Position numbers and translations under genes: made by a program
In this document: positions 60,506-64,000 of the stretch, one piece after another
Layout of the letters: each line of letters begins with the position of its first letter
Numbering within the stretch: the first letter of the stretch is position 1
Assembly: GCF_045291545.1 (NCBI RefSeq)
Contig: NZ_CP149514.1
Coordinates: forward strand, 1,488,001-1,552,000
Length of the DNA: 64,000 bases
Direction: 5' to 3'
Source: Gallaecimonas sp045291545
GTDB lineage: Bacteria; Pseudomonadota; Gammaproteobacteria; Enterobacterales; Gallaecimonadaceae
The notes under the pieces: model-generated
What the model saw: the letters and a program-made list of their open reading frames with translations, nothing else
What the model was told of the DNA's origin: nothing
Databases searched by the model: none

Positions 60506-63322
60506 TTAATCTTTCACGTCGAGGTTGAGGGCATCAGCCACCAGTGCCCGTTGCTGCTGGGTATGAACCGAGGCATAACCTACCGCCGGCGAGGCGGAGG
60601 CATTACGGCCGGCATAGCCCAGGCTGGCATTCTGGGGCAGCAGTTCGCGAATATCGTGTTGAATGAAGTACCAGGCGCCCTGGTTTTTCGGTTCTTCCTG
60701 GCACCAGATGAAGTCGGTAACCTGCTTGTACTTGTCAAGCAATGCCTTAACTTCCTGGGCCGGGAAGGGATAGAGCTGCTCAACACGGATCAGAGCAACG
60801 TCATCCAGTTCGTTTTTGCGGCGGGCATCCAGCAGGTCGTAATAGACTTTACCGGCACAGAACACCACGCGTTTGACCTTCTTGGCGTCCAGCGCATCGA
60901 CTTCGTCAATGACATTCTGGAAGTTTTCGGCAGCCAGTTCATCGAGACTGCTGATGGCCATCGGGTGACGCAGCAGAGACTTCGGTGACATCACAATTAG
61001 TGGCCGGCGAACCGGGCGTACCACCTGGCGACGCAGCATATGGAAAACCTGCGCCGGGTTGGACGGTACACACACCTGCATATTGTTATCGGCACACAGC
61101 TGCAAGAAACGCTCGAGGCGCGCACTGGAGTGCTCAGGCCCCTGCCCTTCATAGCCATGTGGCAGCAGCATGGTCAGACCACACAGCCGGCCCCATTTTT
61201 GCTCACCGGAGCTGAGGAACTGGTCGATAACCACCTGAGCACCGTTCACAAAGTCGCCGAACTGCGCTTCCCAGATGAACAGACCTTCCGGTTCCGCCGA
61301 GCTGTAGCCATATTCAAAGGCCAGTACCGCTTCTTCCGACAGCACCGAGTCATAAATATCGAGGGTGCCCTGATCCGCTTTCAGATTTTTCAGCGGCAGG
61401 TATTCACTGCCATCGGTCTGATTATGCAGTACTGCGTGGCGGTGGAAGAAAGTGCCACGGCCCACATCCTGACCGGTGATGCGCACGTCATAACCGGATT
61501 CAAGCAAAGTGGCATAGGCCAGGGTTTCACCCATACCCCAATCCAGCGCTTTGTCACCCTTGGCCATGGCCAGGCGATCGTTGTAGATCTTGGCTACTTG
61601 GCGCTGCAGTTTGACGTCATCCGGGATGGTCGCCAATTTCACACCCAGCTCAGTCAGTTGCTCTTTGGCAACACCGGAGCGGTATTGGGCGTCAAACTCC
61701 TGCTTCAGATAAGGAGACCAGTCAGAACTGTTTTCTGTCATTGGCCGCCATTCTTCTACCACACACTCGCCTTTATCGAGCAGGTCGCGGTAGCCATCAG
61801 CAAGGTTTTTGGCTTCATCGGCACTGACGCTGCCTTCACTGGCCAGACGGTCAGCGTAGATAGCCCGCGGCGTCGGGTGTTTTTTGATTTTCTGGTACAT
61901 CAGCGGCTGGGTCGCATTCGGCTCATCCGCTTCGTTGTGACCATGGCGACGATAGCAAACCAGGTCAATGACCACGTCGCGCTTGAAGGTGTTGCGATAA
62001 TCCAGCGCCAGCTGTGAGACAAATACCACCGCTTCCGGATCATCCCCGTTAACGTGGAAGATCGGCGCCTGCACCATCTTGGCGATATCGGTGCAGTACT
62101 GGGTAGAACGGGCGTCTTCACGCTTGGAGGTGGTAAAGCCCACCTGGTTGTTAATGACGATACGAATGGTACCGCCAACACCGTAAGCGCGGGTTTGTGA
62201 CATGTTAAAGGTTTCGGCAACCACACCCTGACCGGCGATGGCCGCGTCACCGTGAATGGTGATCGGCAGCACTTTCGAGCCATCTGCATCGCCGCGACGG
62301 TCCATACGGGCCCGTACTGAACCCATCACCACCGGGTTAACAATTTCCAGATGTGACGGGTTGAAGGCCAAGGCCAGGTGGACATTACCGCCCGGGGTAG
62401 CGAAATCAGAGCTAAAGCCCATGTGGTATTTCACATCGCCGCTGCCCAGGTCTTCCCGGTGTTTACCGGCAAACTCGTCAAACAGGTCCTGCGGCTTTTT
62501 ACCCAGCACGTTGACCAGCATATTCAGACGGCCACGGTGGGCCATACCGATGACGGATTCCTTGACGCCCTGCTCACCGGCCCGACGGATGATCTCTTTG
62601 ACCATCGGGATCAGCGCGTCGCCCCCTTCCAGCGAGAAACGCTTGGCACCGGGGAACTTGGCACCGAGATATTTTTCCAGGCCTTCAGCGGCAGTCAGGC
62701 TACCGAGGATGCGCAGTTTGTCGTCTTTGGAATAGCTGCCCTGGCCGGCGACGGCTTCAAGGCGAGACTGGATCCAGCGCTTTTTCTCGGTATTGACGAT
62801 ATGCATGTACTCGGCACCGATAGAGCCACAGTACGTTTTTTTCAGCAACGCAGTAAGCTCGCCCAGCGCCATGGTGTCGTCTTTGACGGCCAGCGAACCA
62901 ACGTTAAAACGCTTGTTGTTGTCACTGCTATCGAGGGAGTGGAAAGACGGGTCCAGTTCCGCTACTCGTTCCTGTTGCCACAGGCCCAGCGGGTCAAGGT
63001 TGGCGTGCTGGTGACCGCGGAAGCGGTAGGCGTTGATCAGTTGCAGGACTTTGACCTGCTTGGCGTCACCGCCACCGTCAGCACCGGCTACAACCCGGCG
63101 GGGTTGTGCGGCGAGCGTACGGAATTGTTCGCGGATCTGACTGAAATGAGCTTCAGGGGCGCCATCAGTGGCAGCGGGAAGCTTATCGAATTCGGCTTTC
63201 CACTCTTCGGGTACGGAGCCCGGATCGTCCAGGTAGCTCTCGTAGAGCTCCTCGATGTAGCTGACATTGCCCCCGGCAAAGGGGCTGGAGTCAAGCCACG
63301 CCTGCATTGTGCCTTCGTGCAT
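60506..63322 (-). CDS. sucA: 2-oxoglutarate dehydrogenase E1 component
   Basis: 938 residues, matching E. coli SucA (933). The N-terminal MQAWLDSSPFAGGNVSYIEELYESYLDDPGSVP and the TPP-binding region with GDAAIAGQGVVAETFNMSQT are clear, and FHVNGDDPEAVVFVSQLALDYRN and RRHGHNEADEPNATQPLMYQKI follow. Decarboxylates 2-oxoglutarate for the SucAB complex. Confidence 0.98.
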   Translation of the reverse strand: MHEGTMQAWLDSSPFAGGNVSYIEELYESYLDDPGSVPEEWKAEFDKLPAATDGAPEAHFSQIREQFRTLAAQPRRVVAGADGGGDAKQVKVLQLINAYRFRGHQHANLDPLGLWQQERVAELDPSFHSLDSSDNNKRFNVGSLAVKDDTMALGELTALLKKTYCGSIGAEYMHIVNTEKKRWIQSRLEAVAGQGSYSKDDKLRILGSLTAAEGLEKYLGAKFPGAKRFSLEGGDALIPMVKEIIRRAGEQGVKESVIGMAHRGRLNMLVNVLGKKPQDLFDEFAGKHREDLGSGDVKYHMGFSSDFATPGGNVHLALAFNPSHLEIVNPVVMGSVRARMDRRGDADGSKVLPITIHGDAAIAGQGVVAETFNMSQTRAYGVGGTIRIVINNQVGFTTSKREDARSTQYCTDIAKMVQAPIFHVNGDDPEAVVFVSQLALDYRNTFKRDVVIDLVCYRRHGHNEADEPNATQPLMYQKIKKHPTPRAIYADRLASEGSVSADEAKNLADGYRDLLDKGECVVEEWRPMTENSSDWSPYLKQEFDAQYRSGVAKEQLTELGVKLATIPDDVKLQRQVAKIYNDRLAMAKGDKALDWGMGETLAYATLLESGYDVRITGQDVGRGTFFHRHAVLHNQTDGSEYLPLKNLKADQGTLDIYDSVLSEEAVLAFEYGYSSAEPEGLFIWEAQFGDFVNGAQVVIDQFLSSGEQKWGRLCGLTMLLPHGYEGQGPEHSSARLERFLQLCADNNMQVCVPSNPAQVFHMLRRQVVRPVRRPLIVMSPKSLLRHPMAISSLDELAAENFQNVIDEVDALDAKKVKRVVFCAGKVYYDLLDARRKNELDDVALIRVEQLYPFPAQEVKALLDKYKQVTDFIWCQEEPKNQGAWYFIQHDIRELLPQNASLGYAGRNASASPAVGYASVHTQQQRALVADALNLDVKD

Positions 63323-63371
63323 AGTGATCCCTTAAACCTCGCGTAATCGCAGTTGGGATTGGCTTGTTTTG

Positions 63372-63390
63372 ACGGCTGCCGGGCAGCCGT
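63372..63390. repeat. Inverted repeat upstream of sucA
   Basis: ACGGCTGCC / GGGCAGCCGT hairpin between sucA and the sdhB terminator, about 50 bp before the sucA ATG; could affect the sucA promoter or mRNA. Confidence 0.4.
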
Positions 63391-63396
63391 GACCTT

Positions 63397-63433
63397 AAAA
63401 AAATAGCCACCCCTCGACAGAGGTGTGGCTATT
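63397..63433 (-). terminator. Terminator-like hairpin after sdhB
   Basis: On the minus strand AATAGCCAC...GTGGCTATT plus an inner CCTC/GAGG pair gives a long stem, with TTTTTTT following. It lies between sdhB and sucA, so the suc genes may rely on partial read-through or an own promoter. Confidence 0.75.
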
Positions 63434-63476
63434 CAGCTAGCTCACTGGCGTTATTCTACCTTGAGAACGCCGGAGA

Positions 63477-64000
63477 CTAAACAGCCCGCTTGAGCAGCAT
63501 AGACTTAATGTGGCCAATTGCCTTGGTCGGGTTAAGACCTTTAGGGCAAACATTCACACAGTTCATGATGCCGTGGCAGCGGAAAACACTGAATGGGTCT
63601 TCCAGTTCAGCCAGACGCTCATCGGTAGCCGTGTCGCGGCTGTCAGCCAGCCAGCGATAGGCAGCCAACAGGCCTGCCGGGCCGATAAACTTGTCCGGGT
63701 TCCACCAGAACGACGGGCAAGATGTGGAACAACAAGCGCAGAGAATACACTCGTAGAGACCATCCAGCTTGGCACGCTCTTCCGGCGACTGCAGGAATTC
63801 ACGCTCCGGCGGCTTGCGGGTGTCGTTCAGCAAGAAGGGTTTCACCTTCTCCCACTGGGTGTAGAACTGGCCCATGTCAACGACCAGGTCGCGCACAACC
63901 GGCAAGCCCGGCAGTGGCCGGATAACCACTTTTTTACCCAGTGACGACAACGGGGTAATACAGGCCAGGCCGTTTTTACCGTTCATGTTGATACCGTCAG
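63477..64000 (-). CDS. sdhB: Succinate dehydrogenase iron-sulfur subunit, 3' part
   Basis: The last about 174 codons of SdhB; the 5' part lies beyond the window. It begins inside the [2Fe-2S] domain (DGINMNGKNGLACITPL), then has the [4Fe-4S]/[3Fe-4S] ligands in YECILCACCSTSCPSFWW and CHGIMNCVNVCPKGLNPTKAIG. SdhB carries electrons from SdhA to the quinone site. It completes the sdh-suc arrangement. Confidence 0.97.
   Translation of the reverse strand, partial: DGINMNGKNGLACITPLSSLGKKVVIRPLPGLPVVRDLVVDMGQFYTQWEKVKPFLLNDTRKPPEREFLQSPEERAKLDGLYECILCACCSTSCPSFWWNPDKFIGPAGLLAAYRWLADSRDTATDERLAELEDPFSVFRCHGIMNCVNVCPKGLNPTKAIGHIKSMLLKRAV

Noticed and set aside
1..64000. CRISPR array, tRNA or rRNA genes
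   Set aside because: No regularly spaced repeats, no T-loop GGTTCGA-type tRNA signatures and no rRNA stretches were seen.

Overview
The window is 64 kb of chromosome from a GC-rich (roughly 57-60%) gammaproteobacterium. The gene content (sdh-suc operon, SohB, YciK, RsgA, TesB, a VolA-type lipase, and a CrbS/CrbR-like sensor pair) suggests an aerobic or facultative marine or Alteromonadales-like organism, possibly near Gallaecimonas. That genus guess is an inference from gene content only. No rRNA, tRNA, CRISPR array or integrase gene was seen.

Layout. 0-4 kb: the start of a TonB-dependent receptor behind a TPP riboswitch, then hinT, an M61 peptidase and apbE. 4.05-6.8 kb: an accessory hot spot with mosaic intergenic repeats, two AT-rich genes with integron-cassette-like edges, and gene debris. 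6.8-13.6 kb: small housekeeping and hypothetical genes, another mosaic repeat, a MerR regulator and a 2-hydroxyacid dehydrogenase. 13.7-21.8 kb: a vitamin B12 block, with a cobalamin riboswitch, btuB, a DUF6580-type membrane protein, cobO/btuR and B12-dependent metH behind a candidate MetJ operator. 21.86-23.0 kb: a 1.2 kb AT-rich insert carrying one exported-protein gene, bounded by a perfect 57-bp direct repeat that restores both convergent host genes. 23-31 kb: a flavoprotein, DUF2238, GFA, prpE, YrhK, marC and the proVWX osmoprotectant transporter. 31.3-34.0 kb: an island with two IS5-family transposase tails around a tight dual-OB/DUF488/DUF4326 operon that ends in a well-formed attC site. 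34-36 kb: a MarR/MFS efflux pair.

36-47 kb looks like one functional locus for short-chain hydroxy or keto acid use. It holds an exported MetX-like hydrolase, a GntP-type permease, a TonB-dependent receptor, a LuxR-type response regulator, a giant SLC5-histidine kinase hybrid, 3-hydroxybutyrate dehydrogenase and both subunits of 3-oxoacid CoA-transferase. A shared dyad (TAGTAC-N4-GTA) lies 58-75 bp upstream of the two transcription units and may be the regulator's site. 47-57 kb holds sohB, a surface lipase, yciK, a PfkB kinase, an HcaT-like transporter, tesB, a YcbL-type hydrolase and a diguanylate cyclase. 57-64 kb is the TCA block sucD-sucC-sucB-sucA, then the 3' part of sdhB, all on the minus strand.

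The most promising system is the three-gene dual-OB/DUF488/DUF4326 module, because its gene order, overlaps and own promoter, together with the attC at its end, mark it as a mobile stress or defence-like cassette. Next is the 57-bp-repeat insertion, which has no visible mobility gene.
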